From: Paludibacteraceae bacterium
GTDB taxonomy: Bacteria > Bacteroidota > Bacteroidia > Bacteroidales > Paludibacteraceae
Reading direction: 5' to 3'
Length of the DNA: 64,000 bases
Assembly: GCA_031292565.1 (NCBI GenBank)
Contig: JARLGW010000005.1
Coordinates: forward strand, 1-64,000
In this document: positions 17,904 to 26,705 of the stretch, in pieces
Numbering within the stretch: position 1 is the first letter of the stretch
How the letters are laid out: each line of letters begins with the position of its first letter
Made by a program: the position numbers and the translations under genes
Notes under the pieces: model-generated
What the model was told of the DNA's origin: nothing
Database searches by the model: none
Seen by the model: only the letters and a program-made list of their open reading frames with translations

Positions 17904-17978
17904 TATTGCTCGGTTGTTGCGCTCATCATTCCTGAAAATAGCCGTGTATTATAGCAGGACTATATTCCGTGTTTCCAG

Positions 17979-18425
17979 TTAAGCTATTTTTTTTGTTTGG
18001 AATAATTTTTTAAACGCGGGGATTATTTTGTTGTCCCAGAGTTCGGCCTGCTTAATGATTCTGTCCAAATCATCATTAAAATTCTCAACGGTCACTACCA
18101 GCTCAACATGATCTTCCTTTTCAAAAAGGTCGTGAGTTATATGCAAATAGTTTTCAGGGACATCAACAAGACCTCTGTCCAATTCTAAAAATGAATATTT
18201 TAATTGCCTCTGTTCCTTAAAAGCAAGCACAATACCCTTTTCTCTAAACTCATAGCCATTGTATATGCCATGCCAAAGAATCGGGCTATCCACTTTCCAT
18301 GTGGAAAGGGTATTAGCTTGAAACTGGTATTTTTTTATCTGAATAGGATTTATTATGGCATCCCACACTTCAGGCAGAGATGCCTGTATCGGTAATCTTT
18401 TTACGAAATATTTATCTGTATTCAT
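17979..18425 (-). CDS. SRPBCC/AHSA1-like ligand-binding protein under the shared sulfur-locus operator
   Basis: 148 residues, soluble, with the START/SRPBCC pattern: N-terminal strand, the PEVWDAIINPIQIKKYQF helix region, several antiparallel strands, and a long C-terminal helix (ELWDNKIIPAFKKLF). Such domains form a hydrophobic pocket for small organic ligands or act as chaperone cofactors. The start codon lies about 22 nt after the predicted transcript start set by the operator at 18486-18524, so it appears to belong to the sulfur regulon. It is monocistronic and its ligand is unknown; a role in handling a hydrophobic sulfur compound is speculation. Confidence 0.8.
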   Translation of the reverse strand: MNTDKYFVKRLPIQASLPEVWDAIINPIQIKKYQFQANTLSTWKVDSPILWHGIYNGYEFREKGIVLAFKEQRQLKYSFLELDRGLVDVPENYLHITHDLFEKEDHVELVVTVENFNDDLDRIIKQAELWDNKIIPAFKKLFQTKKIA

Positions 18426-18454
18426 AGTTTTTCTGTTTTATAGAATCTGCTATA

Positions 18455-18524
18455 CAAATTTTGCATATACTAGGCTGTTTTGAAATACCGTTGCTATGGT
18501 ATTTTGCATACCTACATACTGTTA
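18455..18524 (-). promoter_or_regulatory. Regulon promoter A (two TACC-N8-GGTA sites) for the SRPBCC gene
   Basis: Site centres at 18493.5 (18486-18501, exact) and 18516.5 (18509-18524, last half GTTA), 23 bp apart. The -7 box AAAATTTG (18455-18462, minus) begins exactly 31.5 bp from the nearest site centre, the same distance as at the other seven promoters. Confidence 0.7.
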
Positions 18525-18577
18525 GCTAATTGTAGCTAAGGTTACCAACAACGGCAATATCATTTGTCAATATTGAA

Positions 18578-18643
18578 AAAAGAAACCTCCCCACGAATCG
18601 TTTCCTTTGATAAGAAAAAGATCCATAGGAAGGTTTAGAAAGG
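18578..18643 (-). terminator. Terminator after the SusD-like gene
   Basis: On the minus strand an AAACCTTCC arm near 18640 pairs with GGGGAGGTTT near 18585 (one G-T pair), followed by CTTTTTTC. It lies just beyond the SusD-like stop at 18665. Confidence 0.5.
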
Positions 18644-18664
18644 AAAAATAAGAGAATAAATGTA

Positions 18665-20170
18665 CTATTGATAACTTGAATCGTAAGGATCGGATATGGT
18701 GGCTCCATCCCAACCCCAGTTTTGCCAAAGATTTGGATTAGCAGAACGTTCTGTTGTTGGTATAGGGAATAAGTAAAGCCTTTTTGATGCCGAATTAAAT
18801 CCGCTTAATGACTTTACAAGTATTTTCCAACGAACCAAGTCGAACCAACGTTGACCTTCTTCGGCAAACTCCTTGTATCTTTCTACCCGGAGTGAATCGC
18901 GGAACTGGTCTTGCGAAAGCCCAGATAAATCGTATGCGGTGGAGTTTTTGTAGGCTCTTCTTCTAACTTTGTTTATTGCGTCATAAGCATCTGCTGTTGG
19001 GCCTGATTGTTCGTTAATAGCTTCGGCTAAAGTCAATAACACGTCGGAATAACGAATTACAGTGAAATTAGGCGCGCTCAACGAATAAGTTGTTACAATA
19101 GTTGTATCCAACCATTTACGGAACCGAGGAAGGGTAAATGTAAATACGCTCGATGTTTTTGGATTGTATAATTTTTTAGCATAATCTACATATTTCCGTT
19201 GGTCGTTATTCGAAAAAATATTGTAAAATTTCGTTGTGTCGGAAATAATAGCTACCGGAGTAGTGGCGTTGGAAAAACCAGTACTAAAATAACAGTGTGT
19301 TGCCACGGTAAACCCGGATGTGGTTCCATCAGCAGCTTGTCCGTGTGCAAATTGAACGGAGAAAATTTCTTCTTTTCCATTTTTCTTCGCTGGGTCAAAG
19401 TTATCATAGTAATTATCAAATAACCCGTAACCATAAGGACCGTTAATCACCGCGTTTGCATAGGTTATAGCATTAGCCCAATCGCCTCTTGTAAGATATA
19501 CTTTGGCTAGTAGGGCTTTGGCTGCACCACTTGTTGCACGGCCAAGATCGGAACCCGAATAGGATGTAGGCAAATAAGTTGCGGCACTATCCAAATCGTT
19601 TATGATTTGAGCATATACATCGTTAACAGAAGCACGTGAAACCTGCAACTCACTTGCGTTTACCGTAGTTGGTTCGTGCAAAACCAAAGGTACTGCACCC
19701 CAGAAACGTACGGCATTGAAGTATAGCAGTGCTCTTATAAACCTTGCCTCGTTAACATATTGTTTTTTAGTCGTTCCACTGCCGGTAACCGATGGTATAT
19801 TATCTATTGCCACGTTAGCACGGTCAATACCCTTGTATATTTCAGTCCATGCCAAGTATATACGTTGGTTAGCTGCATCGTAGGATTTTGAACCTAATGC
19901 ACGGGTGGCCGTACTACCTGCATTTTGTCCCGTTGTCATATAATCTGTAGTCAAATCTGCCAAATATGGAATGGTACCTCCGTACAACGTTAAATCTGTT
20001 GCGTTATAACTAAGAGATGAATAAACTCCTGCAATAGCAGCTTGAGCATCGGATAATGTTTTGAAATAGGTGGCTGTAACCAGTGTGCTTTTGGGGGTCA
20101 CATCCAAATCATTACATGAAGTGAGAATCAATGATATACCCGCTAATATAAATATTAATATTTTTTTCAT
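18665..20170 (-). CDS. SusD/RagB-family outer-membrane nutrient-binding lipoprotein
   Basis: 501 residues. Lipobox ending at Cys 19 (LILTSC), then the SusD-like N-terminal motif (SAQAAI-type, here SDAQAAIAGVYSSL), TPR-type helices through the middle, and the RagB/SusD C-terminal region (RVERYKEFAEEGQRWFDLVRW). These surface lipoproteins form a lid on the SusC transporter. Here the pair sits 31 bp downstream of a SusC-like gene and behind a binding-protein gene with regulon promoter B. No glycoside hydrolases are nearby, so the cargo is more likely a sulfur-containing organic molecule than a polysaccharide. Confidence 0.9.
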   Translation of the reverse strand: MKKILIFILAGISLILTSCNDLDVTPKSTLVTATYFKTLSDAQAAIAGVYSSLSYNATDLTLYGGTIPYLADLTTDYMTTGQNAGSTATRALGSKSYDAANQRIYLAWTEIYKGIDRANVAIDNIPSVTGSGTTKKQYVNEARFIRALLYFNAVRFWGAVPLVLHEPTTVNASELQVSRASVNDVYAQIINDLDSAATYLPTSYSGSDLGRATSGAAKALLAKVYLTRGDWANAITYANAVINGPYGYGLFDNYYDNFDPAKKNGKEEIFSVQFAHGQAADGTTSGFTVATHCYFSTGFSNATTPVAIISDTTKFYNIFSNNDQRKYVDYAKKLYNPKTSSVFTFTLPRFRKWLDTTIVTTYSLSAPNFTVIRYSDVLLTLAEAINEQSGPTADAYDAINKVRRRAYKNSTAYDLSGLSQDQFRDSLRVERYKEFAEEGQRWFDLVRWKILVKSLSGFNSASKRLYLFPIPTTERSANPNLWQNWGWDGATISDPYDSSYQ

Positions 20171-20201
20171 AAGACTAATTTTTTTGAAGTGCGTAATTCG
20201 T

Positions 20202-23200
20202 TTATAATGTAACTCCTATACCAAACAAGAAGGTTTTGGTAGATGGATAAGCACCAAAATCAATTCCTTGGTACAAGCTGCTTTGTTCACTACTACCTCC
20301 TGATTGAGAAGCTTCAGGATCTGACCCTTTGTAATGAGTGAATGTCAACAGGTTTTGAGCTGAAAGCGAGAATCTGAATTTGGTTTTCTCTTTTTGTTTT
20401 CCCAGACGAACCGGCACTGTGTAACCAATAGTAAGGCTCTTTAATCTTAAATAAGAAGCATCTTCTATATATCTGCTATCCAAGTAGTATGAACTTGTAC
20501 TGCGTGCAGCTATTGAAGCTAAAGATGTAGAGCCATTCAAAGCCTCTGCTACCGAGCTAGATGAGTTATAAAAAATGGAGGTTGATTCCGAGCGGTTAGC
20601 CAGTGCGTTATACAATTTATTGCCATAACTTCCTTGGAATATCAATGAAAGATCTACGTTTCTATAAGTGAATGTACTATTAAAGCCATACGTGAATTTA
20701 GGCTGAGTGTTTCCTAAAAGAACCTTATCATTCGAATCAATTTTTCCATCACCGTTTACGTCTTCAAAAATCGGGTCACCTACTTTTTTAGTTGTAGCTG
20801 ATGTGAAAGAATTTAAAGGCACGGTGGATAAATCTTGTCCTGCTTGTACAACTCCTTTGTAAACATATCCATAGAAAGAACCTAAAGGTTCACCTACTTG
20901 TACGATGGTAGGCAATACATAATTCATGGCACTAGAGGCATACGTTGGTTGGAATGAAGTTAAACCACCCAAGTCGAGCACTTCGTTTACATTCTTTGCT
21001 ATGCTTGCAGTAAGATCCCAGTTGAAATGTTTGTTTTTTATAATTTTCGCGTTAACCGAAAGTTCAAGTCCTTTGTTGGATACGGCACCGATATTCTCCA
21101 ACGCGGAGGTATAGCCCGATGTAGAAGCAATAGGAAGGGTTAACAATAAATTGGATGTTTTTTTGTAATAAGCATCTACTACCAATGAAATACGGTCTTT
21201 CAACAAACCAATGTCAAATCCGGCATCATATTGTGCTGTTGATTCCCATTTCAAATCTGCATTCGAGATATTGGTTGTTGCATAACCTGAAACCAAGGAT
21301 CCGTTAAAAGAATATTTTTCGGAGGCAAGCTGGTTTAGATATTGATAGTCGCCTATTTCCTGGTTTCCGGTAACACCGGCACTAACTCTGAATTTTAGGT
21401 TTGATACATTCTTTACATTTTTAAAGAAAGGCTCATCGTTGATATTCCACGATAACCCAACGGATGGGAAATATCCCCATTTATGATTTTCTGCAAAACG
21501 AGAAGATCCATCGGCTCTTAATGTGGTTGTTAAATTATAACGATGCAAGTACGAGTAATTAATTCTTCCTAAATACGAGTTAAGTATTGACGTTGAACCG
21601 TACGAAGTGGATGCAGCTACCGTACCACTTGAAAGATTGTTGTAGGTAGTTTGATCATTCGTAAAATTAGTTGCGGATGCAGATACCGATTCAAGATCGG
21701 ATCTTTGTGTGGTATAACCCACCAACGCGTTGATGTAGTTTCTCTTGTTTATTTCTTTATCATAATTCAAGGTAAACTCAGCTTGATAGGAGTTAACAGA
21801 TTTTGAACCTACGTAGGCATAACCATTAGTTGAAATACCCAACGTAGTGGTTTTTGGTGCGTAAATATTCTGCTTAGAATTAACAAGATCAGCTCCCACG
21901 TTTACTTTGGCTGTAAGAGAAGGTATGATTTTATAATCGGCATAGAAATTTCCCAACGTACGATTTACTTTTACTTGATCAACCGTATTTACCAAATCGG
22001 CTATAAGGTTTGGCGAAACGCCACTAACGGTTGCATCCGAATAAGGATTGGTATAATTATAGGTTCCGTCGGCGTTATAAATAGGTACAATAGGCACTGC
22101 TCTTAAAATAGCCACCCATGCATTGGACACATCTCCATTACTTAATGCCGATCCTCCAGATGTTAACACATTTTGGGTAGAATTACTGGCAATAAGGTTT
22201 ACACCTACTTTGAAATTTTTTGTAACGTCTCTATCCAAACTTACGTGGCCTGAATAACGCTTAAACCCTGTGTTGAGGATAATACCATCTTGGTTATAAT
22301 AGTTACCTGATAAGGCGTAACGGGTTTTTTCATCACCACCGGAGATGGATATTTGGTGACTTTGAATGTTTCCCTTTCGCAAGGCTTCCGATTGATAATC
22401 GTATCCATCACCAATAGCGTCAATTTGATCTTGTGTGAACGCTGCTTTACTACCCCCATTGGTTAGAATTTTATTATACAAAGTAGCCCATTCACTGCCA
22501 TTCAGGTAGTCCAGTTTCTTACTAATTTGTTGCCAGCCAAACGACGTTTGGTAGCTAATTTTAGCAGGCCCTTTTTTGCCTTTTTTAGTTGATATTAATA
22601 CAACACCATTAGCACCTCTTGATCCGTATATAGCAGTAGCGGAAGCATCTTTCAATACTTCTATTGATTCTATATCTTCGGGGTTGATGGTTGCCAATAC
22701 ATTCAAATCGGAGGCGGCAGCCTTTGTTTGAGTAGTGGTAGTTGATGTATTCGAGTTTGCGAATGAATTGTTATTATACACTGCAAAACCATCAATAACG
22801 TACAACGGCTCGTTGCTACTATTAATTGAGTTACCACCACGAATGCGTACGCTTGATGAAGCTCCCGGTTGTCCTGAACTTTGTGTAACAGTTAACCCGG
22901 ATACAGACCCTCCTAATAAGTTATCAAAAGAAGGTGCTACTTGAGTTTCCAAAACGGTGTTTGAGATTGAGGAAATAGACCCTGTCAATTCTTTCTTTTT
23001 CTGAGTACCATAACCCACTACCACCACGGCATTTAACGTGTTCAGGTCTTGAGGTAAGAATACGGTTACGGGTTTGGAGTATTCATAAACGTCAAGCTCT
23101 TGCTCTTTGTATCCCAAATTGCTGACAACAAGGGTAATTGGTAAGGATTTTACTTTTAAACTAAAATTTCCAGTCGCATCAGCCACTGTTCCTTGTTCAC

Positions 23201-23390
23201 CACCTTCTTTCACCTTCACCGTGGCACCTAATAGCGATTCGTTTGTTTTATCATCTAAAATCTTTCCCTGAATTAAGATGCCATCTTCCTGATTGTAAGC
23301 GGATAAAGAGTAATTAAATAAAAATGTTAAAACAAAAAAACGAAATAAAAACTGGTGTCTTTTTCTGAAATTTTTTAATACTTTTGTCAT
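20202..23390 (-). CDS. SusC/RagA-family TonB-dependent transporter
   Basis: 1062 residues. Signal peptide, carboxypeptidase-like domain (about 38-120), plug domain with the SusC signature (VRIRGGNSINSSNEPLYVID, residues about 180-200, and IEVLKDASATAIYGSRGANG), then a large beta barrel. No STN or anti-sigma-interacting N-terminal domain is visible, so regulation is not through a FecI-type cascade but probably through promoter B upstream of the cotranscribed binding protein. It should import a nutrient across the outer membrane together with the SusD-like lipoprotein. An unusual stem-loop at 23413-23457 precedes it. Confidence 0.92.
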   Translation of the reverse strand: MTKVLKNFRKRHQFLFRFFVLTFLFNYSLSAYNQEDGILIQGKILDDKTNESLLGATVKVKEGGEQGTVADATGNFSLKVKSLPITLVVSNLGYKEQELDVYEYSKPVTVFLPQDLNTLNAVVVVGYGTQKKKELTGSISSISNTVLETQVAPSFDNLLGGSVSGLTVTQSSGQPGASSSVRIRGGNSINSSNEPLYVIDGFAVYNNNSFANSNTSTTTTQTKAAASDLNVLATINPEDIESIEVLKDASATAIYGSRGANGVVLISTKKGKKGPAKISYQTSFGWQQISKKLDYLNGSEWATLYNKILTNGGSKAAFTQDQIDAIGDGYDYQSEALRKGNIQSHQISISGGDEKTRYALSGNYYNQDGIILNTGFKRYSGHVSLDRDVTKNFKVGVNLIASNSTQNVLTSGGSALSNGDVSNAWVAILRAVPIVPIYNADGTYNYTNPYSDATVSGVSPNLIADLVNTVDQVKVNRTLGNFYADYKIIPSLTAKVNVGADLVNSKQNIYAPKTTTLGISTNGYAYVGSKSVNSYQAEFTLNYDKEINKRNYINALVGYTTQRSDLESVSASATNFTNDQTTYNNLSSGTVAASTSYGSTSILNSYLGRINYSYLHRYNLTTTLRADGSSRFAENHKWGYFPSVGLSWNINDEPFFKNVKNVSNLKFRVSAGVTGNQEIGDYQYLNQLASEKYSFNGSLVSGYATTNISNADLKWESTAQYDAGFDIGLLKDRISLVVDAYYKKTSNLLLTLPIASTSGYTSALENIGAVSNKGLELSVNAKIIKNKHFNWDLTASIAKNVNEVLDLGGLTSFQPTYASSAMNYVLPTIVQVGEPLGSFYGYVYKGVVQAGQDLSTVPLNSFTSATTKKVGDPIFEDVNGDGKIDSNDKVLLGNTQPKFTYGFNSTFTYRNVDLSLIFQGSYGNKLYNALANRSESTSIFYNSSSSVAEALNGSTSLASIAARSTSSYYLDSRYIEDASYLRLKSLTIGYTVPVRLGKQKEKTKFRFSLSAQNLLTFTHYKGSDPEASQSGGSSEQSSLYQGIDFGAYPSTKTFLFGIGVTL

Positions 23391-23412
23391 AATGCTAGTT
23401 TTTAATTAGTTA

Positions 23413-23457
23413 AGTGTCCCTTTAATGCCAATTGCCACTCGAAGTTAAGGGGGCACT
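23413..23457 (-). promoter_or_regulatory. Intercistronic stem-loop between binding protein and SusC-like gene
   Basis: Arms 23445-23457 and 23413-23425 pair in 11 of 13 positions around a 19-nt loop. On the minus strand no T-run follows, so it looks less like a terminator than a processing or stability element that would set different levels for the binding protein and the SusCD pair. Confidence 0.4.
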
Positions 23458-23480
23458 TTTTTGTTTATACGTGTGTTTGA

Positions 23481-24431
23481 TTATTTCAGCGCAACAGTAA
23501 AATATTCTTTTATTTTTTCTTTTTCGGCGATAAGCGAATTTTCATCTAAATGAAGAAATCCTAATTCATGATCGTATTTTTGCCCTTCAGTTAAAATCCA
23601 ATTTACGAAATTGATAATCTCAGGATCGGCTGCCTGCTTTTTCGAAATAACAAAACCAAATTTTTCTACAGGAACCGATTCTATACTTTGAGTTTCTAAT
23701 AAGGACAAAACCTGATCGATGTCTTTTGAATTGAAAGCATCCTTTTGTGCTTGTTTCAGTTGAATAGGCAGAAGCTCTATATCCTGTTTCAATTTGCGAG
23801 ATTGGACGTCGTAAGCGTAATTTATGCTATTAAAGCTTATCCCCGAATTATCTTTCTTCAAAACGTTTATTAGAAAAATTTCATCACCTAATAATTTTTT
23901 CCCTTTAATTCTACCTGGGTCGGATTCAAAGTAGTTGGCTAGGGCAATGGTTATTCCAGAACTCTTGTCGCACGAATAAACCGAAGCTTTGTATTTTTCT
24001 TTTTTCACATCCTCGTCTTCGTCAGCTTCGAAAATATCTTTGTCGAAAAGGATATTTTTAAGCTCATTCTTTTTAAGCCCTCTTTTGGCTATTTTACTTA
24101 TAAGCGGATTTTGTGAGTTTGCTACCGGTATCAAAGCATATTTGGCCAGATATAAAGTGATTGAGCCGGAATCGGAAGTGTTTTCTACCTTTGGTTGATA
24201 CGCGATAACCGACAAATCGGCATTGCTTCCCGCGTTATTTTCTATTTGAAACTTTAGGTCGTGTTGACCTTGAATTGTTTTCTCGTATTCTGAAATCCAT
24301 TTTTGAATAAGGGATGAAGAAAAACGTGCACCATTGGTATTAATTTTGATGCTTCTATCCTGAGCCAACACATACTCTCCTGAGAAAAGTGCTACAAGCA
24401 GAATGACCATTAATTTTACATTTGTTTTCAT
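23481..24431 (-). CDS. Periplasmic substrate-binding protein (PstS-like fold), first full gene of the SusCD operon
   Basis: 316 residues with a Sec signal peptide (1-23) and no lipobox Cys. The pattern (INTNGARFSSSLIQKWISEY, NNAGSNADLSVIA, LILV-like strands, and a final helical domain) fits a type 2 periplasmic-binding fold of the PstS/phosphate or sulfate-binding kind, though I would not name the ligand. It precedes SusC and SusD in one operon controlled by predicted promoter B, so it may receive the imported compound in the periplasm. A cognate inner-membrane permease is not adjacent; the MetNI transporter further downstream is a possible partner. Confidence 0.75.
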   Translation of the reverse strand: MKTNVKLMVILLVALFSGEYVLAQDRSIKINTNGARFSSSLIQKWISEYEKTIQGQHDLKFQIENNAGSNADLSVIAYQPKVENTSDSGSITLYLAKYALIPVANSQNPLISKIAKRGLKKNELKNILFDKDIFEADEDEDVKKEKYKASVYSCDKSSGITIALANYFESDPGRIKGKKLLGDEIFLINVLKKDNSGISFNSINYAYDVQSRKLKQDIELLPIQLKQAQKDAFNSKDIDQVLSLLETQSIESVPVEKFGFVISKKQAADPEIINFVNWILTEGQKYDHELGFLHLDENSLIAEKEKIKEYFTVALK

Positions 24432-24521
24432 TGCTTCTTAATTAGTTGTTATTTTGAATATTTGTTTTTTTAGAATTTTAAAGAGGGGCTCTTTATCAGC
24501 CTCGGGCAAGGATTCTATTCC

Positions 24522-24614
24522 TTATTTGTTTGTAGAATAGGCATAATGGCAAAAACAGCAGTAGCAACTTCTGAATTTTCCTAAAAAAGATAAATATTTT
24601 CGCAGTAGAATCAT
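24522..24614 (-). CDS. Possible 30-residue Cys-rich leader peptide
   Basis: An ATG at 24614, 23 nt after the predicted transcript start of promoter B, opens a 30-codon frame ending at TAA 24522. Residues 16-23 read SCYCCFCH, with four Cys codons in six. The frame is followed by a GAGGCT/AGCCCCTC hairpin (about 24482-24505) and then by the binding-protein gene at 24431. Leader length matches the other regulon genes. A Cys-codon-dense short ORF before a sulfur-regulated operon is the classic layout of an attenuation leader peptide; translation is not demonstrated. Confidence 0.4.
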   Translation of the reverse strand: MILLRKYLSFLGKFRSCYCCFCHYAYSTNK

Positions 24615-24644
24615 GTCTGAATTCTTTTCTATTTTTTAACAATA

Positions 24645-24714
24645 CAAAGCTATGGGTTATATATGTAATTGTAAATCACCTTGCTAAGGTATTTTTCATA
24701 CCCCAATCATGGTA
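24645..24714 (-). promoter_or_regulatory. Regulon promoter B (binding protein-SusC-SusD operon)
   Basis: Sites at 24699-24714 (exact TACC-N8-GGTA) and 24676-24691 (one half degenerate, TCAC), centres 23 bp apart. The -7 box TAGCTTTG (24645-24652, minus) starts 31.5 bp from the nearer centre. The remaining gene-free sequence between 24432 and 25000 holds the possible leader peptide and the metI terminator. Confidence 0.75.
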
Positions 24715-24965
24715 TTTTTGAGCTAAAAACTTCTTTTGTGAAAGATGTGATTTCAGGAAGTGGAAGATTGTAAATAAAAGATTTATAGAGCCTTAAATAA
24801 GTAGAAAGGGTTTTGATACAGTAAAAAGGGATAAATGCCAGGCAAAAAATCGGCACGAAAGCGGGGAGGTACATGGGTAAGATGTTTGGGCGGAAAGTGA
24901 ACCGGGAATGTATTTGTGTAAAAGTGAATGAAATTGCATAAAAACGAAGAAGAGTGAAATGAAAA

Positions 24966-24991
24966 GGGCTGTTCAATACGTTGAACAGCCC
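24966..24991 (-). terminator. Terminator of the long nif-like/met operon
   Basis: GGGCTGTTCAA (24966-24976) pairs perfectly with TTGAACAGCCC (24981-24991) around a 4-nt loop, followed by TTTT on the minus strand, 9 bp beyond the metI stop. Confidence 0.85.
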
Positions 24992-25000
24992 TAATGCTAT

Positions 25001-25669
25001 TTATTTTTTTCTTTCTGTTTTCTTTGCAAAATAGTCGCCTATGTTTTGAATAATCTGAACCCATATAATTAAAAGAATGGAGGTAATAATCATCACGTTA
25101 GTTTCGTATCGGTAGTAGCCGTAGCGGATAGCCAAATCGCCTATACCTCCTCCGCCTACCATGCCGGCCATTGCCGTGAAGCCCAAAATGGATATGGCAA
25201 GGATGGTAATACCCCTCAATATACCGGGTAATGCTTCCGGGAAAAGAACTTCTCTGATAATGGTAAAATTGCTGGCACCAATGGCTTTGGATGCTTCAAT
25301 AATTCCTTTGTCAACATCGGATAAAGAGCTTTCTACCAATCGGGCAAAAAACGAGGTGGCCGCTATTGATATTGAAACCGAAGCCGCTATGGGCCCGATG
25401 GTAGTACCCACTACCAATTTGGTAAAAGGTAATAACAAGACTAACAATATAATAAAAGGGATGGAACGGATTATATTAATAAGAAAACTGGCTAAGAAAT
25501 TCAGCACCTTGTTTTTCCAGAACAACCCGTCTCTAGTTGTATAAATTAGTAACCCAATGGCTGAACCTAAAATAATAGATAGCACGGTGGAGGTTACCCA
25601 CATTAATAGGGTTTCGAAAAAGGCTACTTTTAAATAACTCAACAATTCTGCAAATGATAGACTATACAT
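25001..25669 (-). CDS. metI: Methionine-type ABC transporter permease MetI
   Basis: 222 residues with five to six transmembrane segments and the BPD_transp_1 EAA loop (EASKAIGASNFTIIREVLFPEALPGI, counted from about residue 125). Length and sequence match MetI, the permease of the D/L-methionine importer MetNIQ. It starts 3 bp after the metN stop and is last in the operon. In this context the transporter may carry methionine, methionine sulfoxide or another organosulfur compound, depending on which of three MetQ proteins is loaded. Confidence 0.92.
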   Translation of the reverse strand: MYSLSFAELLSYLKVAFFETLLMWVTSTVLSIILGSAIGLLIYTTRDGLFWKNKVLNFLASFLINIIRSIPFIILLVLLLPFTKLVVGTTIGPIAASVSISIAATSFFARLVESSLSDVDKGIIEASKAIGASNFTIIREVLFPEALPGILRGITILAISILGFTAMAGMVGGGGIGDLAIRYGYYRYETNVMIITSILLIIWVQIIQNIGDYFAKKTERKK

Positions 25670-25672
25670 CTT

Positions 25673-26698
25673 CTAAACCTCCTCAATTTTAATCGTTTTA
25701 TCTCTTAAATAATTTTCGGCCTGGAGTATCTGTTCCTTCGAGCCACTTAGCTGAACTACCAATATGCCATAAGGCTTATCTGTAATGTATTCTATTTTTC
25801 CGTGCAAGATATTCAGCTTAATACCATATTTTTCAATGGTGTCGGAAATAATAGATTCTTCAGCCGACTGTCCGCTATATACAATCTTCAACGTTTTTTT
25901 CCCTTCGGCTTGAATTAACCGTTCGGGCAAAGACAAGTCGAACGTGTGCTTTACCAATGCTTGTGTAAACTCATGCTTGGGGTTAGTAAATACGTTGAAT
26001 ACATTGTCCAGCTCTAATATGTTGCCATTGCTCATAACAGCTACGCGATCGCAAATCTTTTTTATCACATTCATTTCATGCGATATGATAACGGTGGTAA
26101 TACCTAATTTGCGATTGATTTCTTTCAGCAAATCCAGTATGGCGTTGGTTGTTTCCAAGTCCAAAGCCGAGGTCGGCTCGTCGCAGAGGAGTATCTCCGG
26201 GTTGTTGGCTAACGCACGGGCTATGCCTACACGTTGTTTTTCGCCACCACTCAGCTTGGTTGGGTACGAAGAGCATCTATTTAATAAGCCTACCAGTTCC
26301 AACACTTCGGGTACGCGTTTATCAATCTCTTCTTTCTTTTTACCCACGGCTTTCATGGCAAAGGCAATATTTTCATATACCGTTTTTGAATTAATTAGAT
26401 TGAATTGCTGGAAAATCATACCGATGTTTACCCGCAATTTTCGCAAAGCCTCACCTTTAAGCCCGGTAATTTCATTTTGATTGACAAACAACTGACCTTG
26501 TGTAGGCCTTTGCAATAAATTAATGGTTCGCAACAGTGTACTTTTACCGGCACCGCTGGTACCTACAATGCCAAAAACTTCTCCTTTTCGTATTTCTAAC
26601 GAAATATTTCTTACTGCGTCTATATTTTTCCCTTTATAAGCAGGAAAGCTTACGCTTACATCCTTTAAACTAATTATGTTGGCAACACTGTTTCCCAT
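25673..26698 (-). CDS. metN: Methionine-type ABC transporter ATPase MetN
   Basis: 341 residues. Walker A GTSGAGKST (about 47-55), signature LSGGEKQRVGIARAL (about 148), Walker B ILLCDEPTSALD, and the switch His in VIISHEMN. The C-terminal 80 residues form the NIL (ACT-like) regulatory domain that in MetN senses intracellular methionine and trans-inhibits transport. Gene order metQ-metN-metI with spacings of 7 and 3 bp supports one transporter. Confidence 0.95.
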   Translation of the reverse strand: MGNSVANIISLKDVSVSFPAYKGKNIDAVRNISLEIRKGEVFGIVGTSGAGKSTLLRTINLLQRPTQGQLFVNQNEITGLKGEALRKLRVNIGMIFQQFNLINSKTVYENIAFAMKAVGKKKEEIDKRVPEVLELVGLLNRCSSYPTKLSGGEKQRVGIARALANNPEILLCDEPTSALDLETTNAILDLLKEINRKLGITTVIISHEMNVIKKICDRVAVMSNGNILELDNVFNVFTNPKHEFTQALVKHTFDLSLPERLIQAEGKKTLKIVYSGQSAEESIISDTIEKYGIKLNILHGKIEYITDKPYGILVVQLSGSKEQILQAENYLRDKTIKIEEV

Positions 26699-26705
26699 CT
26701 TCTCT

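Noticed and set aside
23413-23457. S-adenosylmethionine riboswitch before the SusC-like gene
   Set aside because: Only a single stem-loop is visible; the conserved multi-helix cores of known SAM riboswitches are not seen.
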